From assembly GCF_029407905.1 (NCBI RefSeq), contig NC_073643.1:34444501-34508500 (forward strand): a DNA stretch of 64,000 bases, read 5' to 3'. The notes under the pieces were generated by a model that was not told the origin of the DNA, did no database searches, and saw nothing but the letters and a program-made list of their open reading frames with translations. Each line of letters begins with the position of its first letter. Positions within the stretch are counted from its first letter, which is position 1. The position numbers and the translations under genes are program-made. Of the stretch, positions 22,137 to 33,485 are shown one piece after another. Source of the stretch: Bubalus kerabau (lineage: Eukaryota > Chordata > Mammalia > Artiodactyla > Bovidae).

Positions 22137-23334
22137 ATGAGCATAAATGTAACCCTACGAATTTCTTGACGAGTAAGGCATTAATGATGTCTCTCAAAAA
22201 GTACCAACGAGGACTTCTCTTACTGGACAATTAAGAAGATATGCTTTGATTTCTTCTTGCCTGGCTGTCTCTTCAAATATCATCCAATGGAGCAGTCACC
22301 TCCCCAGACACACTCTTCTCCCTGCCCTCAAACGCTGCTCAAAAAATTTAGCAACCTGGTTTTCTCACCTCGTCTTTAGTGTTACAGACGAATACTCATT
22401 TTTTTTTTTTCTAGTTTACTATTTGTGAGACATCTTTGGAGCAGGTTCCCTGAGAATAGTCTGGGATCATGTATCATTTATTTGTTGTTTCCACATCCCC
22501 CAGCTGAGTAATGTGCCAGTAGTTTAGAAAAATGAATGAGGATCGATGGTTGTGGATGGAGGCCTGGCACTGATTCCTTTTGATGCCCCTGGCTCCTTCC
22601 AGCAGACACCTTGTTAGACACAAGTGTCAGTCCCCAGGGGAACACACACATGGGGTAAGTCTTGTAGCTGTTTCTCTACAGCGGCGTGGAACCTGTGAAA
22701 ATGAACACTTCCCGTCTTACCCGATGCATCTTTAAAGGTAAGTGGTTAAAACACACACCCACATTCTTATCTCTGAAATTATACAGTTGACAACAATAGC
22801 TGACTTACGTGTGCCAACTCCCCTACCAAAGGCAGACACAGATTTATAGGTTGTATAGCGTACTTGTGTGGTATGCATGCCTGTGGTCTGTGTCAGCACG
22901 ATCTTAGCCACCTTTCAAGCTGGAAGGTGAACGTGGAATGTTTCCCGACTACAATTCCTCACCAGAAACCCTGGAGATCAGGTGAGTCGCCAAATGCAGA
23001 TTTCATCAGATTTTCTCAAGGTAAAAAAGTACATATACCATCTATTAGCTAACAGTCCTGAAGTCTTCCTCAGTTGCACCCCATAATCACAGATACTAAT
23101 ATTTATGCAGCGAAATATGTGAATATTTATGCAGGATGGGATAAGGCAAGATGAAGAGCCTCATGTTAATTCAAGTCAGGTATTGCTACCATCATAAAGA
23201 AATTCTTGCCATTTTCAGAGCTTTTTGGATTTGGGGATTAAAGATAAAGAATTGTAGACCTAAGTTAAAAAAAAGAATGAGGAGCTTTAACATTTTTAAA
23301 AAATTGCTAATTTTGGCTCTCCAGCTGGAACAGT
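22137..23334. other. TAFA4 intron, nothing recognised
   Basis: No nameable repeat or exon. Single-copy-looking, with a T-run at 22399-22411. Confidence 0.4.
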
Positions 23335-23337
23335 TTG

Positions 23338-24812
23338 TTGTCATCGTCGTTGCTGTTCTTCAGTCATTCAATCGTGTCCTACTCTTTGTGACCCCATGGA
23401 CTGCAGGATGCCAGGCTTCCCTGTCCTTTACCATCTCCCGGAGCTTGCTCAAACTCATGGCCATCGAGTTGGTGATGCCATCCAACCATCTCATTCTCTG
23501 TCATCCGTTTCTCCTCCTGACTTCAATCTTTCCCAGCATCAGGGTGTCTTCTAATGAGTCAGCCCTTCGCATCAGGTGGCCAAAGTATTGGAGCTTTAGC
23601 TTTAACATCAGTCCTTCCAATGAGTATTCAGGACTGATTTCCTTTAGGATTGACGGGTTTGATCGCCTTGCAGTCCAAGAAACTCTGAAGAGACTTCTCC
23701 AACACCATAGTTGAAAAGCATCAATTCTTCTGTGCCCAGCCTTCTTTATGGTTCAACTTTCACCTCCATACATGACTACTGGAAAAAGCATAGCTTTGAC
23801 TATATGAACCTTTGTCAGCAAAGTAATATCTCTGCTTTTTAATACACTATTTAGGTTGGTTAAAGCTTTTCTTCCAAGGAGCAAGCATATTTTAATTTCA
23901 TGGCTATAGTTGCCATGTGCAATGATTTTGGAGCCCAAGAAAATAAAGTCTGTCACTGTTTCCATTGTTTCCTCATCTATTTGCCATGAAGTGATGGGAC
24001 TGGATCCCATGATCTTTGTTTTTTTGAATGTTGAGTTTTAAACCAGCTTTTTCAGTCTCCTCTTTTACCTTCAAGAGGCTCTTTTGTTCTTCACTTTCTG
24101 CCATTAGGGTGGTGTCATCTGCATATCTGAGGTTATTGATATTTCTCCCAGCAATCTTGATTCCAGCTGTGCTTCATCCAGTCTGGCATTTCACATGACG
24201 TATTCTGCATATAAGTTAAATAAGCAGGGTGACAATATGCAGCCTTGACATACTCCTTTCGTGATTTAGAACCAGTTCGTTGTTCCATGTCCAGTCCAGT
24301 TCTGACTGTTGCTTCTTGATCTGCATACAGGCTTCTCAGGAGGCATGTAAGGTGGTCTGGTATTCCCATCACTGTAACAGTTTTCCACAGTTTGTTGTGA
24401 TCCACACAGTCAAAGGCTTTAGCATAGCCAATGACGTAGAAGTAGATGTTTTTCTGGAATTCTCTTGGTTTTTCTTTTTTTTTTTTTCCTTGGTTTTTCT
24501 ATGATCCAATGGATGTTGGCAATTGGATCTCTGGTTCCTCTGCCTTTTCTAAATCCGGCTTGAACATCTGAAAATTCTCATTTCGTGTGCTGTTGAAACC
24601 TAGCTTAGAGAATTTTGGGCATTACTTTGCTAGCTTGTGAGATGAGTGCAATTGTGCAGTAGTTTGAACGTTCTCTGGCATTGCCTTTCTTTGGGATTGG
24701 AATGAAAACTGACCTTTTCCAGTCCAGTGACCACTGCTGAGTTTCCAAATTTGCTGGCATATTGAGTCCAGCAGTTTTGCCTAGCACCTCCTGTACAGTG
24801 TTAAGAACAGTT
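23338..24812 (-). mobile_element. BovB LINE, 5'-truncated, antisense, about 1.5 kb
   Basis: On the minus strand the order is a KRSVFIPIPKKGNARERSNY block (about 24600-24720), a DHNKLWKTVTVMGIPDHLTC block (24340-24405), the YADD region (about 24110-24130), then the 3' tail near 23345. It is truncated at almost the same 5' point as the copy at 3637. Stops and shifts throughout, plus a T-run near 24475-24490. Non-functional. Confidence 0.93.
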
Positions 24813-24829
24813 TCATATATGTATTTTCT

Positions 24830-25480
24830 CCATTATTGAGCCCAAATCATACTCTGTCTCCCTGTTCTCACTCAGATCAGTTTGCTTTTATGTATTCGGC
24901 TCTCCCCTCCACAGTCTAAGGGCCTTGTCATATTTTGCGGAGCTTACCATCTTAGTGTTCCAACATTCACCCAGTAGCCAGAATGATCTTTCCACGGAAA
25001 TAGGGCTCGTCACGTCACTCTCATATTTATCAATAAAACCTTACTTCAGCAACTTTCTGCCGTCTTTAAAATGAAATCTAAAGTCCTTGCCCTGTTGGTG
25101 TGGCTGATGAAACCCTGCGTAATCTGGTTTTGTCTTTTTTTCTTTTTTTTCTTTCAACTACTGTATCCTAGCCACACTGGAGTCTTCTCTGTTCCCTTTC
25201 ATCTCTGCACTTCACCTGTCTGTATCCACTACTTGAATCTTTGCCTTTGTCCCCTCAAAACACATGTGTCCAGTTGATGCCTGATCTTTCAAATCTATAT
25301 GTTCTGTATCTCACCATACTTCCAGTTCCTGACATGGATCTCATTTTGTTGTTCAAACTTGCTGAATGTTTGTCTTCACATTAGTCTACAAGTTGCTTGA
25401 AGATGGGAACGGGATCTTTTATTTATATCTCTCCACATTGGCTGATACTTGGTGAGTGTTAGTATAGCAGAGAATTATTT
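24830..25480 (+). mobile_element. ancient L2 LINE remnant
   Basis: AGCCAGAATGATCTTTCCAC, ATGAAATCTAAAGTCCTTGC and CTGATGAAACCCTGCGTAATCTGG follow the sense L2 3' half. Diverged. Confidence 0.6.
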
Positions 25481-26080
25481 CATCTTCACTAATCACAGAT
25501 TCATTTGGAAAAGTAACAGCAGTGTTTGCTTGCCTCTGTAGATTTTTAATTTTTTAATAAAAATCATGTAAATTTTTATTGTTTTTTTTTGAGTTATTAT
25601 GATAGTAATAATAGTTGACAGTATTTGATAGTTTTCAGTGATCAACATAGTGATTCAACACTGATATGCATTACACAGTGATCACCATGGTAAGTCCAGT
25701 AACTATCTGTTGCCATACAACATTATTAAAGTATTACTGGTCGTACTCCCCATGCTGTATATTATATCCCCATGGCTTAATTTATAACTGGAAGTTTGTA
25801 CCTCTTAATTCTCTTCACCTGTTTTGTCCAACCTCCCATACTTCTCCCCTCTGGAGACCAACAGTTTTTTTTTTTTTTTCCCCTGTATATTTGAAATTTT
25901 TTCTGTTTTGTTTGTTCATTTATTTTTTTTATAGATTCCACATACAAGTGAAATCATATGTTATTTTTTCTTTATCTGACTTATTTCACTTAGTATAATA
26001 CCCTTTAGATACATTCATGTTATTGCAAATGACAGAATTTCATTCTTTTTATGGCTGAGTAATATTCCATTGTCTGTACA

Positions 26081-26281
26081 GGGACTTCCCTCATGCCTCA
26101 GTGGTAAAGAATCCACCTGCCAATACAGGAGATGTGGGTTAAGTCCCTGGCTCAGGAAGATCCCCTGGAGGAGGGCGTGGCAATCCACTCCAGTATTCCT
26201 GCCAGGATAATCCCACAGACAGAGGAGCATGGCGGGCTGCAGTCCATGGTGTTGCAAAGAGCTGGACACAACTGAGCGTGC
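26081..26281 (+). mobile_element. Bov-tA SINE
   Basis: GGACTTCCCTCATGCCTCAG head to GGACACAACTGAGCGTGCG. It is followed by an alternating GTGCGTGCACGTGCACAC tract that expands into a (CA)n microsatellite. Confidence 0.88.
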
Positions 26282-26310
26282 GTGCACGTGCACACACACA
26301 CACACACACA
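26282..26310. repeat. (CA)n microsatellite at SINE tail
   Basis: GCACGTG then CA repeats. Alternating purine/pyrimidine, so Z-DNA prone. Confidence 0.9.
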
Positions 26311-27212
26311 TCTATATCTCATATCTTCTTTATCCATACATTGGCTATTGTAAATAATGCTGCAATGAACATAGGAGTGCATATTTCTTTTCCAATTATT
26401 TTTTTTTATTCTTTGGATGAATAGCCAGAAATGGGATAGCTGGATCATATGGTAGTTCTAATATTAGTATTTTGAGGAATCTCAATATTTTCCATAGTGG
26501 CTGCACCAAATTAAATTCCCACCAGTGGTGTATGAGGTTGACTTATCCCATGGGGGATCATTTTCTGAACTTTTCTTTCTGATATTTTGTTACTAGTTTA
26601 TAGAAATACAATATACTTATGTATATTGATTTTTGTATCCTGCAACTTTACTGAATCCCTTGATCAGTTTTAAGTTTTTTGGTGGCGTCTTTAAGGTTTT
26701 TAAAATATATATACTATTGTAACATCTGCAAACAGTGACAGTTTTGCTTCTTTCTTTCTAATCTGGATAACTTTAATATCTTTTTTGTAGGAGTAGACTT
26801 TAATACTTTAATATTAATTAAAGTATTAACTAATTAAAAGTATTAATTAATTAATACATAGACTTTAGTACTGCGTTGAATAAAACTGGTGATAGTAGGG
26901 ATCCTTGTCTTGTTCCTGATCTTGGAGGAAAAGCTCTCAGCTTTTCACCTTTGAGTGGGATGCTGCCTGTGGTCTCTTGTCTGTGGCTTTTATTACGTGA
27001 GGTGCCTTCCTCTATGCTCACTTTGTTGTGAGCTTTTAAGCAACTGGATATTGAATTTTGTCAAGTGCTTTTTCTTTATCTGTTGAGATGATCATGCAGT
27101 TTTCTCCTTTATTCTGTAAATGTGGTATATCACGTTGATTGATTTGCAGATATTGAATCACCCTAAAATTCCTGGAATAAATCCCACTTAACCATGGCAT
27201 GTGGTCCTTTTA

Positions 27213-27424
27213 GGGTTTCCCTGGTGCTCAGTTGGTAAAGAATCTGCCTGCCAATGCAGGAGACCCAAGTTTGATCCCCAGGTCAGGAAGATCCCCTGGA
27301 AAAGGAAATGGCAGCCCACTTCAGTATTCTTCCCTGGAGAATCCCATGGACAGGGGAGCCTAGCAGGCTACAGTCCATAGGGTCGCAGAGAGTTGGACAT
27401 GACTGAGTGACTGAGCCACTACCA
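27213..27424 (+). mobile_element. Bov-tA SINE, TSD TGGTCCTTTTA
   Basis: Full SINE inserted into antisense L1. An 11-bp TSD lies at 27202-27212 and 27425-27435. Confidence 0.92.
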
Positions 27425-29083
27425 TGGTCCTTTTAATGTATATTGTTGAATTAGGCTTGCTAATATTTTGTTGAGATTTTTTGCATCTATGTTAACTACG
27501 TACACTGGTCAGTAATTTTCTTCCTTTTTTTTTTTTTTTTTTTTTGGTAGAGTCTTGGTCTTAAGTTTTGGTCTGTAGTTTTAGTATGACAATAATGAGT
27601 TTGGAAACATTCTTTCCTCTATAAATTTTTGGAATAATATGAATAGAATAGGTATTAACTCTTCTTTAAGTGTTTTATAGAATTCATCTGTGAAGCCATC
27701 TGGTCCTGGACTTTGTTGTGAGTTTTTTGATTACTGATTCCATTTCAATACTATTAATCAATTCATCCACATTTTCTATTTCTTCTTGATTGTCTTGGAA
27801 GCACGTGTTTCTAGATTTCTTTGAGGTTGTTCAGTTTGTTGGTATATAATTATCTGTACTAATCGCTTACTATTCTTTGTGTTTCTGTGGTGTTGGTTGT
27901 AACTTCTTTGTTTCTGACTTTATTTATATGGGCCCTTTCTCTTTTTTTGCTTGATGAGTCTGGCTAAAGGTTAATCAATTTTGTTTATCTTCTCAGAGAA
28001 CCAGCTCTTAGTTTTATCGATCTTGTCTATTTTCTCTTTAGTCTCTGTTTCATCTGTTTCTGCTCTAATATTTCTTTCTTATGCTGACTTTGGGCTGTGT
28101 TTGTTGTTCTTCTAATTTCTTTAGATGGTAAGTTAGGCTGTTTCAGATTTTCTTGTTTCTTGAGGTAGGCCTGTATCACTATGACTTCCGCCTTAGAACT
28201 ACATTTCCTGTATCCTATAGATTTTGGAAAATTGTATTTTATTTTTATTTTTGAGATATTTTCTGATTTCCTCTTTGATTTCTTCATTGACTCATTGGTG
28301 GTTTTTTTTTGTTTTTTTTTTTTTAGTAACATGTTATTTGGTCGCCTCATCTTTGTTTTCTCCAGGTTTCTTCTTGTGATTTGATTTCTTGTTTCATACT
28401 TGTGTGGTTGGTAAAGATGCTTGATTTCAGTCATCTTAAATTTATTGAGACTTGTTTTATGACAATAATGTGATCTATCCTGGAAAATGTTCCATGACAC
28501 TTGAAATGTATGTGCTTTTTCTGTTGTTTTTAAAAATGATTTTTATTGGAATGTAGTTAATAGCATTGTGTTTCAGGTGTACAGCAAAGTGATTCAGTTA
28601 CACATATACATGTATCTATTGTTTTCCAAAGTCTTTTCCTATTTAGATTATTACAGAATACTGAGCAGAGTTCCAGGCTGCTGTATAATAGGTCCTTGTT
28701 GGTTATCTATTTTAATACAGCAGTGTGTAATTTTCAGTTTTACCTCCATAAAAAAGTTCTGAACCTATATATATAACATGTCATTATATATTAAATATGA
28801 CACACATATGTATATATATTTAATCATTTTAAAATGACCTCATGGTTTGGGACATATGCTTGTAACAAATACATTTACAGATAAAAGAAAAATATAGCAG
28901 TGTGTACATGCGAATCCCAGACTCCCAATCTATAGGTTCACCCCTGGGAACCATTAAGTTCTTTCTCTAATAAGTTAACAAATACATTAATTAGCATTTT
29001 TAAAAAAGATTCCACATAGAGGTGATATTATATGATACTTGTCTTTCTCTTTCTGAGTTTATTTGATAATCTCCAGTACCATC

Positions 29084-29580
29084 TAGTTCAGTTCAGTCGC
29101 TCAGTCGTGTCCGACTCTTTGCGACCCCACGAATTGCAGCACGCCAGGCCTCCCTGTCCATCACCAGCTCCTGGAGTTCACTCAAACTCATGTCCATTGA
29201 GTCAGTGATGCCATCCAGCCAGCTCATCCTCTGTCCTCCCCTTCTCTTCCTGCCCCCAATCCCTTCCAGCATCAGGGTCTTTTCCAGTGAGTCAACTCTT
29301 CACATGAGGTAGCCAAAGTATTGGAGTTTCAGCTTCAGCATCAGTCCTTCCAATGAACACCCAGGACTGATCTCCTTTAGAATGGACTGGTTGGATCTCC
29401 TTGCAGTCCAAGGGACTCTCAAGAGTCTTCTCCAACACCACAGTTCAAAAGCATCAATTCTTCGGTGCTCAGCTTTCTTCACAGTCCAACTCTCACATCC
29501 ATACATGACCACTGGAAAAACCATAGCCTTGACTAGATGGACCTTTGTTGGCAAAGTAATATCTCTGCTTTTCAATATGC
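29084..29580 (-). mobile_element. BovB 3' segment of a twin-primed insertion
   Basis: BovB 3' end in reverse orientation, starting with the reversed tail at AGTTCAGTTCAGTCGCTCAG. It is joined head-to-head at 29580/29581 to the next segment of the same element. Left TSD CCAGTACCATC is at 29073-29083. Confidence 0.95.
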
Positions 29581-30010
29581 CATATTGTCCACCCTGCTTA
29601 TTTAACTTCTATGCAGAGTACATCATGAGAAATGCTGGGCTGGAAGAAGCACAAGCTGGAATCAAGATTTCTGGGAGAAATATCAATAACCTCAGATATG
29701 CAGATGACACCACAATATGGCAGAAAGTGAAGAGGAACTAAAAAGCCTCTTGATGAAAGTGAAAGAGGAGAGTGAAAAAGTTGGCTTAAAGCTCAACATT
29801 CAGAAAACTAAGATCATGGCATCTGGTCCTATCAGTTCATGGCAAATAGATGGAGAAATAGTGGAAACAGTGTCAGACTTTATTTTTCTGGGCTCCAAAA
29901 TCACTGCAGATGGTGATTGCAGCCATGAAATTAAAAGACACTTGCTCCTTGGAAGGAAAGTTGTGACCAACCTAGATAGCATATTGAAAAGCAGAGATAT
30001 TACTTTGCCA
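29581..30010 (+). mobile_element. BovB 5' segment of the same insertion, inverted
   Basis: BovB in forward orientation, from the LSPCLFNFYAEYI region through YADD (29696-29707) to GCAGAGATATTACTTTGCCA. Its last 32 bases (29979-30010) are the exact reverse complement of 29549-29580, the adjoining segment's 5' end. The right TSD copy CCAGTACCATC is at 30008-30018. It has small deletions (CACCACAATATGG) and no intact ORF. Confidence 0.95.
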
Positions 30011-30017
30011 GTACCAT

Positions 30018-30078
30018 CCATGTTGCTGTAAATAGCATTATTTTTTCTGTAAATGTTGCTATAAATAGCATTGTTTTT
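30018..30078. repeat. short tandem duplication, about 30 bases
   Basis: ATGTTGCTGTAAATAGCATT and ATGTTGCTATAAATAGCATT are adjacent copies within the antisense L1 3' UTR. Confidence 0.7.
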
Positions 30079-30654
30079 CTTTTTAATGGCTGAGTCATAT
30101 TCCATTGTGTATATACACAGCATCTTCGTTATCCATTCATCTATCGATAGCCATTTAGATTGCTTTCCTATCTTGGCTAATGTAAACAGTGCTGGAGTGA
30201 AACTTGGAGTGCATTTATATTTGTGAATTACTGTTTTCTGTGGATATATGCCCAGGAGTGGGAGTGCTGGATCATATGCTAGCTCAATTCTTAGTTTTTA
30301 AGGAAACTTTATACTGTTCTCCATAGTGGCTATACCAATTTACATCGTCACTAAGAGTGTAGGAAGAGGGTTCTCTTTCTTCCACAACCTCCCCAGCATT
30401 TATTCTTTGTGGGCTTTTTGATGATGGCCACTCTGACTAGTGGAAGGTGACACCTTGTTTAGAGTTTCAGATGGTTGATAATGAGCCATGTGGAGCATCT
30501 TGTGCTTTAAAATAAGCGTGTGTTAAACTGGCCTCTTCAGGTTGGCTTCCTTATGGTCTGACCTGTTTTGAATTATTGATTTCAATTACCTACCTACTCC
30601 AGGACATTTCTTGAGGAGAGAAATGGCCTCATTTCTTGAGGCCTTGTGTATATG

Positions 30655-30825
30655 CTGCTGCTGCTGCTAAGTCGCTTTAGTCGTGTCCGACTCTGTGCGA
30701 TCCCATAGATGGTAGCCCACTAGGCTCCTCTGTCCCTGGGATTCTCCAGGCAAGAACACTGGAGTGGGTTGCCATTTTCTTCTCCAGTGCGTGAAAGTGA
30801 AGTCGCTCAGTCGTGCCCAACTCTT
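30655..30825 (-). mobile_element. Bov-A2 SINE, antisense, truncated
   Basis: (CTG)n start, GTCGCTTTAGTCGTGTCCGA, linker GTGCGTGAAAGTGAAG, then a partial second monomer. Confidence 0.88.
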
Positions 30826-30870
30826 AGTGCCCATAAGCCGCGATTTTAAAGTTGTTGTTATGGAAAATGT

Positions 30871-30884
30871 CCACAAGGCGGCAG
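30871..30884 (+). promoter_or_regulatory. CTCF-like motif, forward
   Basis: CCACAAGGCGGCAG fits the CTCF core CCANNAGRNGGCA by eye. It lies in left array copy 1. Binding is not shown by sequence alone. Confidence 0.35.
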
Positions 30885-30888
30885 CACT

Positions 30889-31180
30889 TTTTATTATTGA
30901 TTTATTTAGTTTTGGCTGTGCCCGGTCTTTGTCATTGCATTGGCTTTTCTCTAGTTGCAGAGAGCGGGGACTACTCTCATTTGTGGTGCTTGGATTTCTC
31001 ACTGTGGTGGTTTCTCTTGTTGCAGAGCACAGGCTCTAGAGTGCAGGCTTGGTATCTCTGGCGCTCGGGCCCAGTTGCTCCACGACATGTGGTATATTCC
31101 CAGACCAGGGATCGTACTCGTGTCCCCTGCATTGGCGGGCAGATTCCTATCTACTGTACCCCCAGGGAAATTCTTGGCAG
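30889..31180 (-). mobile_element. CHR-type tRNA SINE, antisense
   Basis: TTTAGTTTTGGCTGTGCCCG to TACTGTACCCCCAGGGAAAT. The tRNA head lies at the right end. The flanking GGCAGCACTT word is repeated on both sides (30880 and 31177), marking the target duplication. Confidence 0.85.
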
Positions 31181-31552
31181 CACTTCCTGATGCTCCAGTC
31201 GGGTTCCTTGGGCAAACAGAACTCTAGAGAAAGTCATGTTCCTGACTTGTAGATTATAGAGTACGCTGTGCCAGGGCTCCTGTCTCATGACTTCTTCCCC
31301 CGCTACCCTCCACCACCCAGACAGATCCTAAGCCCTGTCAGAACTGTGATGCTGAGGGTGCTGTCCTCGTTAGGTGGGGGGACTCTGAGGAAGGAGATAG
31401 CTGGTGGGAGCCCCAGCACCGGGAGACTTGGAGACTAGCTGACTTTTTAGAGCTCTTCTGGCCCAGAGGGTCCACTGTTCTTTGGGTGTACTAGGTTTGG
31501 TTGAGCTGTAGGAGGGCCTGCCTGGATCTGGAGAAGGGGTTCCCATCCACAG

Positions 31553-31764
31553 GGCTTCCCTGGTGGCTAAGACGGTAAAGAATCTGCCTGCAGTGCTGGA
31601 GACCCGGGTTCGATCCCTGGGTTTGGAAGATCCCCTGGAGGAGGGCATGGCAACCCACTCCAGTATTCTTGCCTGGAAAATCCCATGGACAGAGGAGCCT
31701 GGCGGGCTACAGTCCATGGGGTGGCAAAGAGTCAGACACGACTGAACACCTAACACTTTCACTT
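31553..31764 (+). mobile_element. Bov-tA SINE with intact B box
   Basis: Full SINE, with B box GGTTCGATCCC at 31607-31617. A short CCACAGGG repeat on both sides suggests the TSD. Confidence 0.93.
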
Positions 31765-31924
31765 TCCACAGGGGACCAGGCATGCCAGGTTTAAGGGGGC
31801 TCATTTGCTGGCACATCCCTCCCCAGGCCCCTCAGCTCCACCCCAGTCCAGCCTTGGGACCCAAGGCAGCTCAGGCTTCAGGGATGTGACACCAGGCCAG
31901 GTACTTGAGGCCTGAGGGGAATAT

Positions 31925-33485
31925 TGCTGGCATTTTAAAAATCTTTTTAATGTCTATTGGAATATAGTTGATTTATAATCTTGTGTTTGAGTGTACAGCA
32001 ACTTGATTCAGTGATACATAGACCTATATCTATTCTTCTTTGTTTTCCTGTTTAGGTTATTACAGTGTTCTGTCCAGTTGCCTGTACTACACAGTAGGTC
32101 CTCGTTGATTAACTTGTTTATACATATTAATGGATATATGTTCATCCCAGCCTCCTCATTTATCCCTCCCTCTGCTCCACCTTTTCTGTTTGGTAACACT
32201 AAGTTTGTTTTTTAAGGTGTGGGTCACTGTTTTTCCTTTGCAAATGAGTTCATTTGCATTGATTTTTAGATGCTACCCGTAAGTGATCTTGTAGGCTATT
32301 TGTCGTTCTCTGACTTCCTTCACTTAGTACAGTCATCTCTAGATCCATCTATGCTGCTGCAGTGGCCTTATTTCTTCCTTTTTTTAATGGCTGAGTCATA
32401 TTCCATTGTAACTGTACCTCATCTTCTTTGTCATCCATCTGTCCATGGACATACTGGCTGCTTCCCCGTCGTGGCTATTGTAAATAGTGCTGCAGTGAAT
32501 GTTGGCACGCAAGCATCTTTTCCAGTTTTTCTCTGCTTTTAGGCCCAAGGGTGGAATGACTAGATCGTGTGGTAGCTCTGTTTTTATTTTTTTAAGGAAC
32601 CTCCATACTGTTCTCCATTGTGACTATTACCAATTCACACTCCAAAAAAACAGAATGGGAAGGTTCCCTTGCTCCATGTGCTCTCTGGCATTTACTGTTT
32701 GTAGACTTTATGATGATGGCCATTGTGACTGGTAAGGGTGATACCTCATTGTGGTTTTGATTTGCAGTTCTCTAATGATGAGCCACGTGGAGCATCTTTC
32801 CGTGTGCTTAAAAAAAAAAAAAAAGGTATGTCAAATTGACCTCTTGAAATTGGCTTCTTGAAGGTCTGCCTTGTGAATTCTTTTTCAATTATCTACTTCA
32901 GGACATTACTTGAGGGCAGGTGTCCTTTACATCTGCAAATAGTGAATTTGAAGTGTCCTAAGTCCTGGTTTTCAATTTGTTGTTTCAGGAGAAGTCCATA
33001 AGACTGCAGCCCTTTCTCTGGCCCCACTTGGGTTCCTCAGGCAACCAGAGCCCCAGAGAAAATCTGTTCCAGAGTTGTCTCATGACTTCTTCCCCCTTAA
33101 CCTGCACTCCCCACAGAAATCCCAAGCCCTCCCCTAACTGTGATGCTGAGTGTGCTGTGGTACTTAGGTGGGAGGACTGCCAGGAAGGAGGCTGCTGGTG
33201 GGAAGCCCACCACTGGGGTTGTTGGAGGACAGGGGACTTCTTTAAGATCCCAGCCCAAAGGGTCAGCATCGTTTGAGAGCTCTGGGTTTGCTTGAACAGT
33301 AGGAGGGTGCATCTGGATATGGAGACCAGAGTCCCATCCACAGGGACCAGGCACTTCAGGTTTAAGGGGGCTTATTTACTGGCACATCCTCCCCAGCTCC
33401 AACCCAGTCCAGCCTTGGGACTCAGGGTGGCTCAGGCTCCAAGGATGTGACTCCAGACCAGGGGTCCAAGGCCTGTGTCGTTGGC
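31925..33485 (+). repeat. composite tandem unit, left array copy 2
   Basis: Antisense L1 3'-end block 31925-32815 (TATTGGAATATAGTTGATTT to GAGCATCTTTCCGTGTGC), a 15-A run, then non-L1 sequence 32835-33485 (TTGGCTTCTTGAAGG, CAACCAGAGCCCCAGAG, CCAGTCCAGCCTTGGGA, GGATGTGACTCCAGACCAGG). No SINE insertions, so it is the cleanest copy at about 1.56 kb. The CTCF-like word is degraded here (CCATAAGACTGCAG, 32996). Confidence 0.75.

Larger units (their letters stand above)
25560..28523 (-). mobile_element. L1 LINE, antisense, ORF2 and 3' UTR remnant, split by two SINEs
   Basis: Antisense L1 text in order: CATACAAGTGAAATCATATG (25932), GTAACATCTGCAAACAGTGA (26721), GAGATGATCATGCAGTTTTC (27086), CATCTGTGAAGCCATCTGGT (27686) and GACAATAATGTGATCTATCC (28461). 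Bov-tA SINEs sit at 26081-26281 and 27213-27424. A short AT-rich local duplication lies at 26795-26880. All frames are broken. Confidence 0.85.
28525..31925 (+). repeat. composite tandem unit, left array copy 1 (with four later insertions)
   Basis: Left array, copy 1. It consists of an antisense L1 3'-end block (28525-30480), an A-rich linker, and non-L1 sequence (30480-31925) containing TTTAAAGTTGTTGTTATGG followed by the CTCF-like word. Insertions are BovB (29084-30018), BovA (30655-30825), CHR SINE (30889-31180) and Bov-tA (31553-31764). Without them the unit is about 1.8 kb. The same non-L1 text recurs in copies 2 and 3 and, reversed, at 55.2-59.7 kb. Confidence 0.7.

Noticed and set aside
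23151..23714. 187-codon + strand ORF
   Set aside because: Mostly the non-coding strand of the BovB copy at 23338-24812.
26795..26880. AT-rich inverted and direct repeats (TTAATACTTT / AAAGTATTAA) as a regulatory element
   Set aside because: It sits inside antisense L1 and looks like local slippage duplication in low-complexity sequence.
28027..28500. 157-codon lysine-rich antisense ORF
   Set aside because: It lies wholly within antisense L1 sequence and is a remnant frame.
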